DNA of 64,000 nt, from the NCBI GenBank assembly GCA_028287745.1, contig JAQBPB010000007.1:1-64000 (forward strand). Reading direction: 5' to 3'. Shown in pieces: positions 16,019-24,830 of this stretch. A program made the translations under genes and the position numbers. The number at the start of each line of letters is the position of its first letter. The first letter of the stretch is position 1. This DNA comes from Chloroflexota bacterium (lineage in GTDB: Bacteria; Chloroflexota; Chloroflexia; Chloroheliales; Chloroheliaceae). The notes below the pieces were generated by a model that was not told where the DNA came from, did no database searches, and was given only the letters and a program-made list of their open reading frames with translations.

Positions 16019-18239
16019 TTTGCTGAATACCAAACGAGTAACAGTCAGGGTCGCGGCTCTCCGGCACATAGAGATAGCGGGGCTGGCAGCCTTCGACCGA
16101 ATGCATTTCTATAATATTCCGGCCCTGGTTTAAGGTTAAAGGCTTGAAAGTTACCGTCTGGACCTTTCCCGGCGAGTTCAGGCGAACGGTATCAACAACC
16201 TGCCCATTCAAACGAAGCTCCAGGGAGAGTGGCTTAAAGTAAGGCCGGGCCACCAATTGCAAGACCTGGCTCCCGGCGGCCGGGGCCTGGACCAGAAGCT
16301 GGCCGTCCTGTGAAACTATGCGTTCGAGGCTAGAGTTATCGAAATTTATTCGATGGGTTAGCCAACCGGTCCCTCTTGAAAAGCGGTAGCTGGCAGAGGG
16401 TTGGGCGGGCGCCGGATTGGACGCAACATGCCAGGCTATTACCTTTTCAGCCGGACTATCATATACCGGCACCCCTAATTGCGCCCTGAGAAACCCCAGC
16501 ATAACTTCAAAATCGGCCGGATTAAAAGCTTCATGCTGGTGCAATATTACGTATGTAATCTTTTTTTCCTGCAAGGCTGCTTTGAAATCAATATTATAAG
16601 GATAAATATCCTGACCGTAAGCAGCCGGATTCCCGGCAAGCTGCGGGTAAATAAAGGGGACCAGATAGGGCAGGTTCTCCATTGAAGTAATCATGCGGTC
16701 ACTGGTGCGGGGCGGATAGCCGCCAACTATCAGTTTATGGTGGATGGTCTGGTAAAACATATAGCTGCCCGGCGAAGGCTGTCTATCCGGCAAGTCCAGT
16801 ACCAGGCCATTTTCAGGGTCGGCGGCAATCCGGCTGTAGATAGCCGGAATCGGGACCGCCTGGCTGGGTAAAGGAAAAGACCAGGCCAGATGTTCGGCCA
16901 GTGAAGCCAGCAAAAGAGCGGTCACGCAGCCATAAAATATAAATTTAGCCCGGCGATTAAGGGCATATTTAGAGTAAAGACTCTCAAGAGCCAGGCTAGC
17001 CATAACGGCCAGTGACATAATTGAGAGAAACCCCATGCGAACCGGGGCGCGAAAAGTGGAGAACAAAGGATAATCGTACACAAGGTTATAAAACGGCCAG
17101 TTTATGACTGGATTTTCTAGAATATAAAGTTTAGGGCCAAAAGAAAGTCCAATGGATACCAGGCTCAGCACCAACCAGAAATAGGTTGCCCGGTTGCGGT
17201 GCTTCCTGGAGAAGAGAGCAGTCACAACCAGGCCCAGGGTAATATAACCCAGGTAGACGGTCTTTTCGCCCTGGTATTCAAAGGTGTTGTAGATTGGGCC
17301 GGTGAGGCCGCCAAAAAACGGGTTGGAAAAGTGGGGTAAAAAGTAAGCCGCCAGGTTGGCCGAAAGTTGCTCAGTGGTTATACCGGCGACCCGCCGCGCT
17401 TCTTCCTGCACATCCGGGTCAATTCGAAGAAACGGCAGAAGCAGGGGGACCGTAATCAGGGCGGCAATTCCGAGGGCCAGGGCAGCCAGACCCAGGTTGC
17501 GCGGCTTTAAGAACCACTTGAAATCGGTAATCAACTTTCCAAGTAGAAAAAGGGCACCAAAAGGCAGGCCAAAATAAGCTAAAAAGTAAATCTCGGAGAG
17601 TGGAATCAGACCAATACCCAGACCGGCCAGGATGGCGCTCCGGTACCCTGGTCGCCGGTAGAATACAAAAACCCGCCAGGCACAAAAAGGAATAAATTGT
17701 AAGGTGCTGAGGTTTAGAAAGCCGCCCACCCGCACCAGATGATAAGTAGAAAACGTGTAAAGGAACCCGGCCACGAAACAGGCCAATTTATTCCGGGTAA
17801 ATTCGCCTGCCAGCAAATACATGGTAAACCCGCTCAGTAAAATACTTAGTTCTATAAGCAGGTTATAAGCTCCCAGCGGAGAAAATAACCATTGAAGCGG
17901 GACTCCTACAATAGAATCAAAGTAAGAGTGGACAAAAACCTGGGCCGAAGGCAGCAAAGCAAAAATGTTGTGGGTATGAAAGGGGTCCTGGCCGGTTTCA
18001 AGAGCCTGTTTGTACCACCATAAAGTCCAGGTCTGGTAAAGCGGGTCACCCTCAGGGACAGGGCCAATAATCCACTCATTCAGGTGAAGGACCACAGGCC
18101 AGGTGATAGCTAGACTCAGCATGGTAAAAACCAGCAGGACGGTCAACCGGTCATGGCGGATAGACCATTCCTTAAGAGTAGTAAGCCTGGAATTAAGAGT
18201 AACCAAAACGGGGCTAGGGCTGGCTGGTAAGGTTTTCAT
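16002..18239 (-). CDS. Large polytopic membrane protein, GT-C-like (putative glycosyltransferase)
   Basis: The 745-residue protein has about eleven hydrophobic helices from residue 32 to about 470, and an extracytoplasmic C-terminal domain. The first loop carries acidic residues (GPVPEGDPLYQTWTLWWYK), and motifs GFLYTFSTYHLVRVGG and FSTFRAPVRMGFL resemble the bacterial YfhO/GT-C-like families that use lipid-linked sugars. The C-terminal part (600-745) looks like a beta-sandwich with paired Cys (GCQPRYLYVPESRDPDC). Exact activity is unknown. It lies next to a decayed GT-C fragment on the other strand. The start codon is followed upstream by a 15-bp tandem repeat. Confidence 0.7.
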   Translation of the reverse strand: MKTLPASPSPVLVTLNSRLTTLKEWSIRHDRLTVLLVFTMLSLAITWPVVLHLNEWIIGPVPEGDPLYQTWTLWWYKQALETGQDPFHTHNIFALLPSAQVFVHSYFDSIVGVPLQWLFSPLGAYNLLIELSILLSGFTMYLLAGEFTRNKLACFVAGFLYTFSTYHLVRVGGFLNLSTLQFIPFCAWRVFVFYRRPGYRSAILAGLGIGLIPLSEIYFLAYFGLPFGALFLLGKLITDFKWFLKPRNLGLAALALGIAALITVPLLLPFLRIDPDVQEEARRVAGITTEQLSANLAAYFLPHFSNPFFGGLTGPIYNTFEYQGEKTVYLGYITLGLVVTALFSRKHRNRATYFWLVLSLVSIGLSFGPKLYILENPVINWPFYNLVYDYPLFSTFRAPVRMGFLSIMSLAVMASLALESLYSKYALNRRAKFIFYGCVTALLLASLAEHLAWSFPLPSQAVPIPAIYSRIAADPENGLVLDLPDRQPSPGSYMFYQTIHHKLIVGGYPPRTSDRMITSMENLPYLVPFIYPQLAGNPAAYGQDIYPYNIDFKAALQEKKITYVILHQHEAFNPADFEVMLGFLRAQLGVPVYDSPAEKVIAWHVASNPAPAQPSASYRFSRGTGWLTHRINFDNSSLERIVSQDGQLLVQAPAAGSQVLQLVARPYFKPLSLELRLNGQVVDTVRLNSPGKVQTVTFKPLTLNQGRNIIEMHSVEGCQPRYLYVPESRDPDCYSFGIQQIRLVE

Positions 18240-18246
18240 TTAATGC

Positions 18247-18276
18247 TATTCACTTTTACTTTATTCACTTTTACTT
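18247..18276 (-). repeat. Perfect 15-bp tandem duplication just upstream of a start codon
   Basis: The unit at 18247-18261 (AAGTAAAAGTGAATA on the minus strand) is repeated without change at 18262-18276, eight bases before the ATG of the membrane protein gene ending at 18239. It occupies the expected ribosome-binding and leader region. Copy-number slippage could alter expression; that is inference. Confidence 0.7.
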
Positions 18277-18404
18277 AAGGAAAGAGAACACTAACAAAAA
18301 AATAAGCCAACCATTTGGCTTTTAGGATGTGGATTTGCTTTCTTTATTATAGCGGCCCGCCAATTGAAGTAAATATCCCGGGGGTGCCAAATCTAAAGGA
18401 AAAG

Positions 18405-18434
18405 GAAAAGGAAGAAGCCGGAATGTGTTACAAT
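18405..18434 (+). promoter_or_regulatory. 30-bp element, copy B; probable dus promoter
   Basis: This is the second copy of the 30-base element at 15644-15673. It ends in GTGTTACAAT, with TACAAT as a possible -10 box about 34 bases before the dus ATG at 18468. Both copies keep the same polarity relative to the gene or remnant downstream. Confidence 0.5.
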
Positions 18435-18467
18435 ATGAGGCCGGAAGCAAATTTTAAGGGAGTTAAG

Positions 18468-19463
18468 ATGGACAAGAATATAAATAAACCGACCGAAATT
18501 CAAAATAATTCAAAGAAATTTTCGTGGACCGACCTGCCGGAGGGCTATGAGTGCCTTTCACCGATGGCCGGGGTTACCGACACGGCCTTTCGCCAGATTT
18601 GCAAGCGCCATGGCGCGGACGTGGTCTTTACCGAAATGGCAAGCGCCAACATGATGCTGAACGCGCCCACCCGCAATGCCGCTTTTTTGCATTACGAGGA
18701 ATGGGAACGGCCGATTATCGGCCAGATTATGGGCGGCGATGCAAAGACCATGGCCGAGGCGGCGCGGGTAATCGAGGACATGGGCTTTGATGGGGTAGAC
18801 GTCAATATGGGCTGCCCGGAAAAGAAAATTGTGGGTAACGCCTGCGGTTCATCGTTGCTTAGAGACGCCGATACCGCTGCCCGTATTGTCGAAGCTATGG
18901 CTAATGCGGTTAATATCCCGGTATCGGTTAAAATGCGTTCGGGCTTTTACGATAGTGAAATTGTCCAGCCTCAGTTCGCCATCCGGATGCAGGAAGCCGG
19001 GGCCAAAGCGCTGGCAATTCACCCGCGCACCAAAGAACAGGCTTACCGGGGCAGCGCCGACTGGACGGTTACCCGCCTGATTGTCGAAAATGTCCAACTG
19101 CCGGTCGGCGGCAGCGGTGACGTAACCGACCGGGCCGCTATCGAACGGCTGCGGGCTGAAACCGGGGTGCAGGGTATCTGGGTCGCGCGCGGCGCGATGG
19201 GCAATCCCTGGATTTTCGAGCGGGAGCGGACCGAGCGCCCGCCGCTGGCCGATGTAATCGCGACTGCCCTGGAACATGCCCGCTTGATGGTTAAGTATAA
19301 AGGACCGCATGGCATGATTGAAATGCGCAAGCACCTGACCTGGTACTTTAGCGGGTTCCAGGGAGCCGCCGCCCTGCGGGAGCAAGTTAAAACCGTCAGC
19401 ACCTACGAAGACCTTGAGCGCCTCATCGAGGATCACCAGCTTTTAGAGCGCTTCGCAGCTTGA
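18468..19463 (+). CDS. dus: tRNA-dihydrouridine synthase
   Basis: From the ATG at 18468 (AAGGGAG 5 bases upstream) the product is 331 residues, the family's normal size; an upstream in-frame start at 18315 would add a low-quality 51-residue extension. The FMN barrel motif SPMAGVTDTAFRQ is near residue 31, the conserved VNMGCPEKKIVGNACG near 116, KMRSGF near 157, IHPRTKEQAYRG near 187 and GSGDV near 218. Dus enzymes reduce specific uridines in tRNA with NADPH. The single Cys in the GCP motif is the presumed general acid. The subgroup (DusA, B or C type) is not assigned. Confidence 0.95.
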   Translation: MDKNINKPTEIQNNSKKFSWTDLPEGYECLSPMAGVTDTAFRQICKRHGADVVFTEMASANMMLNAPTRNAAFLHYEEWERPIIGQIMGGDAKTMAEAARVIEDMGFDGVDVNMGCPEKKIVGNACGSSLLRDADTAARIVEAMANAVNIPVSVKMRSGFYDSEIVQPQFAIRMQEAGAKALAIHPRTKEQAYRGSADWTVTRLIVENVQLPVGGSGDVTDRAAIERLRAETGVQGIWVARGAMGNPWIFERERTERPPLADVIATALEHARLMVKYKGPHGMIEMRKHLTWYFSGFQGAAALREQVKTVSTYEDLERLIEDHQLLERFAA

Positions 19464-19565
19464 CCTGTCCCACGCTGGCAGCCGGAATACCAGACCCGGC
19501 TATAACAACCAAAACTAATAGATAATAATTCTTATTTAAGACTAATTATTTAAGTTGACTTTTTT

Positions 19566-19574
19566 TGCTATAAT
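19566..19574 (+). promoter_or_regulatory. Extended -10 promoter upstream of trxB
   Basis: The sequence TGCTATAAT (TGn plus TATAAT) lies 113 bases before the trxB start. A TTGACT is present at 19555-19560 but only 8 bases away, too close to be its -35. A second TATAAT at 19664-19669 lies 18 bases before the start and could give a very short leader. Confidence 0.55.
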
Positions 19575-19687
19575 AGAACCGTACGAAGTTATTGTGCCGG
19601 GGCAAATACAAGAGTGCAACTAAATTAGGAAGATTACGTAATTATATATATACAAAAATTTCGTATAATAAATCGAGAAAGGTATAG

Positions 19688-20653
19688 ATGATGAGTGAGC
19701 AGAATATGAGGGTCGTGATTATCGGAGGTGGACCGGCCGCATTAACCGCTGCAATTTATTCCAGCCGGGCAAACCTGGATACCACGGTTATTGCCGGGTA
19801 TCAATCGGGCGGCCAGCTGATGCTTACCAGTGATGTAGAAAACTTTCCTGGTTTCCCCGAAGGGATTATGGGACCGGAATTGATGGACGGTATGCGCCGC
19901 CAGGCTGAACGCTTCGGCAGTAAATTTGTAGATGCCGATGCTACCAAAGTGGACTTCTCAGGCCGGGTAAAGAGAGTTTTTGTTGAAGATGATGTTTACG
20001 AAGGCGAAGCGGTAATTGTCGCTACCGGGGCCAGCGCTATGTGGCTGAACCTGGCCAGCGAAGAACGCTTGCGCGGCCGGGGTGTTTCAAGCTGCGCTAC
20101 CTGTGACGGCTTCTTCTTCCGGGGTAAAGAGATTGCGGTAGTTGGCGGCGGTGATAGCGCTTTAGAAGAAGCACTCTTCCTGACCAAGTTCGCCACTAAA
20201 GTAATTTTGCTGCACCGCCGGGACAAATTCCGCGCTTCCAAGATCATGCAGGAACGGGTCTTTAACCATCCCAAGATTGAAGTAGTGGTAGATACCGCTA
20301 TCGACGAAATTCTGGGTGAGAACAAAGTCGAAGGCGTGCGGGTCCAAAACCTCAAGACCGGTGAGACCAGGGAAATCAACCTGGAAGGCGTCTTTGTCGC
20401 TATCGGCCACCGGCCCAACACTGACATTTTCAAGGGCTGGTTGGACATGAACGACAAGGGCTACCTGAGCGTTGTCAATGAATCCGAGACCAACATCAAG
20501 GGTGTCTTTGTCGCCGGAGACGTTTATGACTACCGCTACCGCCAGGCTATTACGGCGGCGGCCAGCGGCTGCAAAGCATCGCTGGATGCCGAACACTACC
20601 TGGAAGCCCTGACCGGTGAACCGGCGGAAATCCTGACCGCCCAGAACTGGTAA
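19688..20653 (+). CDS. trxB: Thioredoxin reductase (NADPH)
   Basis: At 321 residues it is a low-molecular-weight thioredoxin reductase. The FAD-binding motif GGGPAALTAAIY is near residue 13, the redox-active pair C136-A-T-C139 lies in SSCATCDGFFF, the NADPH motif GGGDSALEEALF is near 153 and the C-terminal FAD motif GVFVAGDVYDYRYRQ near 275. It passes electrons from NADPH to thioredoxin in the cytosol. Two adjacent ATGs (19688 and 19691) follow AGAAAGG. It is followed by a strong terminator, so it is probably transcribed alone. Confidence 0.97.
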   Translation: MMSEQNMRVVIIGGGPAALTAAIYSSRANLDTTVIAGYQSGGQLMLTSDVENFPGFPEGIMGPELMDGMRRQAERFGSKFVDADATKVDFSGRVKRVFVEDDVYEGEAVIVATGASAMWLNLASEERLRGRGVSSCATCDGFFFRGKEIAVVGGGDSALEEALFLTKFATKVILLHRRDKFRASKIMQERVFNHPKIEVVVDTAIDEILGENKVEGVRVQNLKTGETREINLEGVFVAIGHRPNTDIFKGWLDMNDKGYLSVVNESETNIKGVFVAGDVYDYRYRQAITAAASGCKASLDAEHYLEALTGEPAEILTAQNW

Positions 20654-20666
20654 TAAATACTTTTGT

Positions 20667-20700
20667 CGCCCGCTATTCATTCGAGTAGCGGGCGTTTTTT
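20667..20700 (+). terminator. Rho-independent terminator after trxB
   Basis: CGCCCGCTA (20667-20675) pairs with TAGCGGGCG (20686-20694), followed by six T. Confidence 0.95.
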
Positions 20701-20737
20701 AACTTAACTGTTTGTGAAAGGGCAAAGGCTTTACTTC

Positions 20738-21730
20738 ATGTCTACGAATCCGTTCGATAAATTTGATGGTCAGGCCCAGGGCGTCTTGACTGCCAGTTAC
20801 CAGATTTTGATGCACGCCCGCCACAGCCAGCTAGATGTCGAACACCTGCTGATGGCCCTTCTCATGCAGCCACAAGGTTTTGCCACCCTGGCCCTGGAAC
20901 AGCTAAAAGTAGACCGGGGCCTGGTCCTGCTGGCAGTTGAACAAAGCCTCGACCGGTTCCCGCAAAGGCCGGATGCCCCTAACACCAGCGGCATTAACGT
21001 GAGCATGTATTTCTCACCCCGTTTGCAACAAATTTTCAGCCAGGCTGCGTCCGGCATGCAGCAGAACCAGGCCGAATTTATCACGCCACGCGACTTATTA
21101 CTGGCGATTACCGCCAGCCCAGACGACCCGGCCGCAAACCTGCTCAAAGGGTTTGGTTTGGAGCAAGAAAGACTGGCCCAAATCCAGCCCGAAAGCCCTG
21201 TAGAGGTCAAGTTGCCCCTGGAAAACCCGGTCCAGGCCGGGCAACCGTCTGAAAGCGCCGGGCTAACCCACTTTAACGAGTCGGGCCGGGCCAGGATGGT
21301 CGATGTATCGGAAAAAGATGTAACCGGACGCCGGGCGATTGCGCGGGGCGAAATCCGGATGCTGCCGGAAACACTGGCTTTAATCCGGGAAGGCCGGGCC
21401 AAAAAGGGTGATGTGCTGGCCGTGGCCCAGGTAGCCGGGATTATGGCGGCTAAAAAGACTTCCGAAATCATCCCGATGTGCCACCCCCTGATGCTTACCG
21501 GGGTCGATTTGCGGTTTGAATATGACCTGGAGCGGTCGGCGGTATTAATCGAAGCGGAAGCAAAGACCAGCGGCCAGACCGGGGTTGAAATGGAAGCACT
21601 GACCGCCGTCAGCGCGGCCGCGCTGACAATCTATTATATGGTTAAAGCTACCGATAAAGGGATGCAGATTGAGGCTATTCGCCTGGCCCATAAAAGCGGC
21701 GGGAAAAGTGGTATTTACCAGGCCGAATAA
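20738..21730 (+). CDS. Clp N-terminal domain fused to cyclic pyranopterin monophosphate synthase (MoaC)
   Basis: From the ATG at 20738 (AAAGG 9 bases upstream; a GTG at 20714 is less likely) the product has 330 residues. Residues about 6-145 form two Clp N repeats as found at the N-terminus of ClpA/Clp[28 protein letters not shown], then [12 protein letters not shown] and [10 protein letters not shown]. After a linker (about 150-173), residues 175-330 form a complete MoaC domain: [61 protein letters not shown] and GGKSGIY. MoaC makes cyclic pyranopterin monophosphate from the MoaA product in molybdenum cofactor synthesis. No other moa gene is in the window. Clp N domains normally bind adaptors or substrates, so the fusion may place MoaC under Clp-related control or add a dimerising module; this is inference. 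Confidence 0.93.
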   Translation: MSTNPFDKFDGQAQGVLTASYQILMHARHSQLDVEHLLMALLMQPQGFATLALEQLKVDRGLVLLAVEQSLDRFPQRPDAPNTSGINVSMYFSPRLQQIFSQAASGMQQNQAEFITPRDLLLAITASPDDPAANLLKGFGLEQERLAQIQPESPVEVKLPLENPVQAGQPSESAGLTHFNESGRARMVDVSEKDVTGRRAIARGEIRMLPETLALIREGRAKKGDVLAVAQVAGIMAAKKTSEIIPMCHPLMLTGVDLRFEYDLERSAVLIEAEAKTSGQTGVEMEALTAVSAAALTIYYMVKATDKGMQIEAIRLAHKSGGKSGIYQAE

Positions 21731-21748
21731 ATTATTTTAAAAAAAACA

Positions 21749-21786
21749 AAAGGGATTGAGTGATTTTGCCCGCTCAATCCCTTTTT
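21749..21786. terminator. Bidirectional terminator between the MoaC-fusion and subtilase genes
   Basis: AAAGGGATTGAG (21749-21760) pairs with CTCAATCCCTTT (21773-21784), flanked by T on the plus strand and by A (T on the minus strand) before it. It serves two convergent genes. Confidence 0.92.
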
Positions 21787-21818
21787 GCTGCCTGTCAGGT
21801 TATCTCCAGTAAGTGGGT

Positions 21819-24335
21819 TTAATTGGAAATAACTTTTAACAGGTCGGTGCCGCTCAGGCTTATCACCAGAGACTTTTGATCCTTTAACGCAGCCAAAAGC
21901 TTCTCAAGGTGGGCCGCCTCGATGCCGGGAGGGAAAGCAAACCCGGCCACGTCAGCCGGGACCGCTACCACCAGCAGCAGGATATCCGGCGCACCGGGTG
22001 AAGTATAGTAACCGGCGGTAAAAGGCCCGTTACCGACTTTAGCCGGTTTGGTGGCCCCAGGTAGCGCAAAAGTATACCCTTTTGAAATCACTAACTCATC
22101 AAGGGATGCGCTAACCACGTCTTCCGGCACGTTAGCGGCGGCAAAGTTTACTGCCTGCACCTGCGCACCTTTAACACTGAATGCGGTAGCAAACGCCTCC
22201 TTGATCGAAGGGTCAACCTCCAGGCCCACCAGGCGAGGGCTGGACTTAGCGGCTGCGGGGGCATTAGAAGGCGCCGGATAAAGCGTGCTGGTTGTTAGCG
22301 GTAAAGCCGGGTTAGGGTTTACGGCGGGAGCGGGTGTCGCGCTGGCCTGAGGGGTGACCGGACCGGGCGGTATGTTAGTTAAATCCGCTCGCCCAAAACC
22401 CATAACGGTATTCGGACCGTTAGCGGGACGTTTAACGCTTTGCAATACTACCTGGGTCAACTCGTCCGCAGTAAGGGCCGGGTTAGCGCTTTTCAAGATA
22501 GCCGCCATACCGGCTACTTCGGGAGTTGCCGCGCTGGTACCGGTAAATTTGCTCTTACCGTCCGCCGTATAAGCGGCGCTGCCTACCCCAGCCGGTCCTG
22601 AGATTTCCGGCTTAAAGCGGCCATCACTTAAAGGACCCTGGCTGCTGTAACTGCCGATAGCATCGCCTTCCGGCGGATCTACCGCGCCCACCGCGATAGC
22701 CCCTTTCGAGTCGGCGGAAGTACCAATCGACATCACCGAAGTATAGAACTGGGGAGTTATACCGGAAGTAAAGATGTGCAGGCGGAAAGAATCCTTAGAA
22801 AGCGGCGTACCATCTTTTTGCTTGGCCTTAAGATAGTAGATAGTCTTGGGTGGTATGGTGATAGCGGTTGCTTCCAGCGGGGTCCGGGCGCGCTGGTCGC
22901 CGTCGCTGGTCTTTATTACCGTCCCGGCCTGGTCTTCAATAACCAGGTCAAGGTCAGTCGCAGCCGGGTTAACATCACCATTAAGCCATTGGTCCCAGCG
23001 TAAAATCACCGAGGTTTTAACCGGTGCATCGGTCGGGTTGCCAAAAGCCATGCGGGTTACACCGGGCATCCACTGGTGCAAGCCCTGGTCATTAGGGCTG
23101 TACATCCCGGCGTAATGTTCGTCGCCTTCGTTACCGGCGGCCAGGAAAAAGAGAATACCCTTTTCTTTGCGGATTTGCTCAATTTTACGGCTGAGGTCCG
23201 AAGTGCCGTCTTCCGCCCCGGCATTACTGCCCATCGAAATTGAAATAATATCAACCTTTTGGGCTACCAGATAATCAAGGGCTTCGCTGAACTCCAGGTT
23301 TGTACCTGCGATGGAGGTTGCCACCAGTTTAGCGTCCGGCGCGACCGAATGGATAATTTCGGATACGGCCGTACCGTGAACTCCATTATCAATACTACTC
23401 TGGTCGAGCAACTTCTGGGCAAAGTCCATCACCTTGAAGTCAGTCGGTAAATCGGCACTGGCTTTCAACTCATCAATAAATTTATAGCCGCTATCAATAA
23501 TACCAACCGTGACCCCCTTGCCGGTAAACCCGGCGGCGTGCCACTTGTCGATACCCATCAACTGGACGCCCTGGTTCTTGGTTGCTTTCAGCACGTCCTT
23601 GAGGGCTTCCCGGGTAGCGGGCAAACCGCGTAACTCTTCGGTATCCTGGTCGTTGGGAAGATTAATTTCTTCGATGCCATTAAAACTGGCCAGGTCCCGC
23701 AGGAAGTTTTGTTTGTTAGTCGGGTTGACGTAGGTTACAAAAGTCTTTAAGGGAACCGTCACCAGCAAATAGGTCGTATCAACAATCTCTTCCGTATCGG
23801 CTACGGTCGCTCCAAGAGCTTTGATTTTGTCCTGGACCGGCTGAACCTGGGCGCCTTTTGCCAGGACCACTTCAAATTCAAGCTCGTTTGACTCATCCAG
23901 CGCTTCAATTAAATCGGCATACGCAAGAGCGGCCTTTAGCTTCTCATCTGGCGTACCTGTAGTGAAGTTGTATTCATCCAGTATATCAAGCAGGTCAGGG
24001 TCTGCCTTGGAAAGCGGGTCCACCGGGAAAAGAGCGGCCCGGGCTGCCGGTGGGGTGGTGGACCCGGCTGGCGTAGCCGCCGCCGTAGTCTGGGCGGCAG
24101 CGGCGGTAGTCGCCGGGGCCAGAGTGGGTGTAACCGTGACTCCTACTGTCGGGGCCGGGGCGGTAGTGACAGCCGCAGTTGTAGCAGGAGCGGCGGTAGT
24201 GACAACCGCTGTCGTACTGGCGGCGGTAGTCGCTACCGGGGTTGAAGTGGGGCTTTCACCACACGCTACCAGCAACGGGATTAAAAGAAGCAAACTTATA
24301 ATTACAGTACTAACTTGGCGGTTTCTATACCTCAT
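21819..24335 (-). CDS. Subtilisin-like (S8) serine protease, lipoprotein
   Basis: The 838-residue protein has a lipoprotein signal with Cys25 in LLVACGES, then an Ala/Thr-rich stretch of about 70 residues. A region near 140-230 resembles a pro-domain. The S8 triad is visible: Asp281 in VGIIDSGY, His320 in GVHGTAVSEI and Ser601 in GTSAATPEVAG. A second low-complexity Pro/Ala linker (about 665-710) leads to an unrecognised C-terminal domain (about 715-838). It probably works on the outer face of the membrane, cleaving peptides of unknown identity. A perfect TATAAT on the minus strand at 24421-24426 may be its promoter. Confidence 0.92.
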   Translation of the reverse strand: MRYRNRQVSTVIISLLLLIPLLVACGESPTSTPVATTAASTTAVVTTAAPATTAAVTTAPAPTVGVTVTPTLAPATTAAAAQTTAAATPAGSTTPPAARAALFPVDPLSKADPDLLDILDEYNFTTGTPDEKLKAALAYADLIEALDESNELEFEVVLAKGAQVQPVQDKIKALGATVADTEEIVDTTYLLVTVPLKTFVTYVNPTNKQNFLRDLASFNGIEEINLPNDQDTEELRGLPATREALKDVLKATKNQGVQLMGIDKWHAAGFTGKGVTVGIIDSGYKFIDELKASADLPTDFKVMDFAQKLLDQSSIDNGVHGTAVSEIIHSVAPDAKLVATSIAGTNLEFSEALDYLVAQKVDIISISMGSNAGAEDGTSDLSRKIEQIRKEKGILFFLAAGNEGDEHYAGMYSPNDQGLHQWMPGVTRMAFGNPTDAPVKTSVILRWDQWLNGDVNPAATDLDLVIEDQAGTVIKTSDGDQRARTPLEATAITIPPKTIYYLKAKQKDGTPLSKDSFRLHIFTSGITPQFYTSVMSIGTSADSKGAIAVGAVDPPEGDAIGSYSSQGPLSDGRFKPEISGPAGVGSAAYTADGKSKFTGTSAATPEVAGMAAILKSANPALTADELTQVVLQSVKRPANGPNTVMGFGRADLTNIPPGPVTPQASATPAPAVNPNPALPLTTSTLYPAPSNAPAAAKSSPRLVGLEVDPSIKEAFATAFSVKGAQVQAVNFAAANVPEDVVSASLDELVISKGYTFALPGATKPAKVGNGPFTAGYYTSPGAPDILLLVVAVPADVAGFAFPPGIEAAHLEKLLAALKDQKSLVISLSGTDLLKVISN

Positions 24336-24830
24336 AAATTCCTTCCGAACTAAACTATATTGGTAAATAAAGGTGTTGTAGATGCGAAAAGTTGAATTGG
24401 GAATAAGCCGGTTTTAAGTTATTATACCTTAAACATATTACATAAACATTACGGGATTTAATTTTATTTTCAGGCGATAGTAACCTCATCACCCTGCTGT
24501 TATTAGAAACACGTCCTCGGAAACGGAAAAACTATTAAGCATCCGGTGGCCCCTTAAAATAATAATATATAGTTATTGATTAAAGGATATAAAAGCTTAT
24601 AGTGGGAGCCTATTTTGGAATAGTGAAAGTTGCTAAAGGGTCTATTCGGGGCGTGCATTGGCGCAAATAGAAACAAGGGCAGGGCAATTTGACTTAAAGC
24701 AAAACCCGTAACTCTGGCGTGATACGGCCTGATAAAAGTATTTTTTGGAAACCTGGACTAAATTCTTTTGAAGTATAAACCAACGGTCTCGCTTATAAGG
24801 CCAGGCCGTTGGTTTAGTTTATAGAGTGTT
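24336..24830. other. Intergenic, AT-rich
   Basis: This 495-base region lies between two minus-strand genes. It contains a minus-strand TATAAT (24421-24426) that may drive the subtilase gene and a terminator (24777-24815) for the gene ending at 24831. The middle part (about 24440-24770) is AT-rich and shows no ORF, RNA structure or repeat that could be supported. Confidence 0.5.
24777..24815 (-). terminator. Terminator of the amidohydrolase-CYTH gene
   Basis: AAACCAACGG (24777-24786) and CCGTTGGTTT (24806-24815) form a 10-bp perfect stem just past the stop at 24831; the outer arm ends in T on the minus strand. Confidence 0.8.

Noticed and set aside
19555-19574. TTGACT and TATAAT as a -35/-10 pair
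   Set aside because: Spacing of 8 bases is far too short; only the extended -10 is retained.
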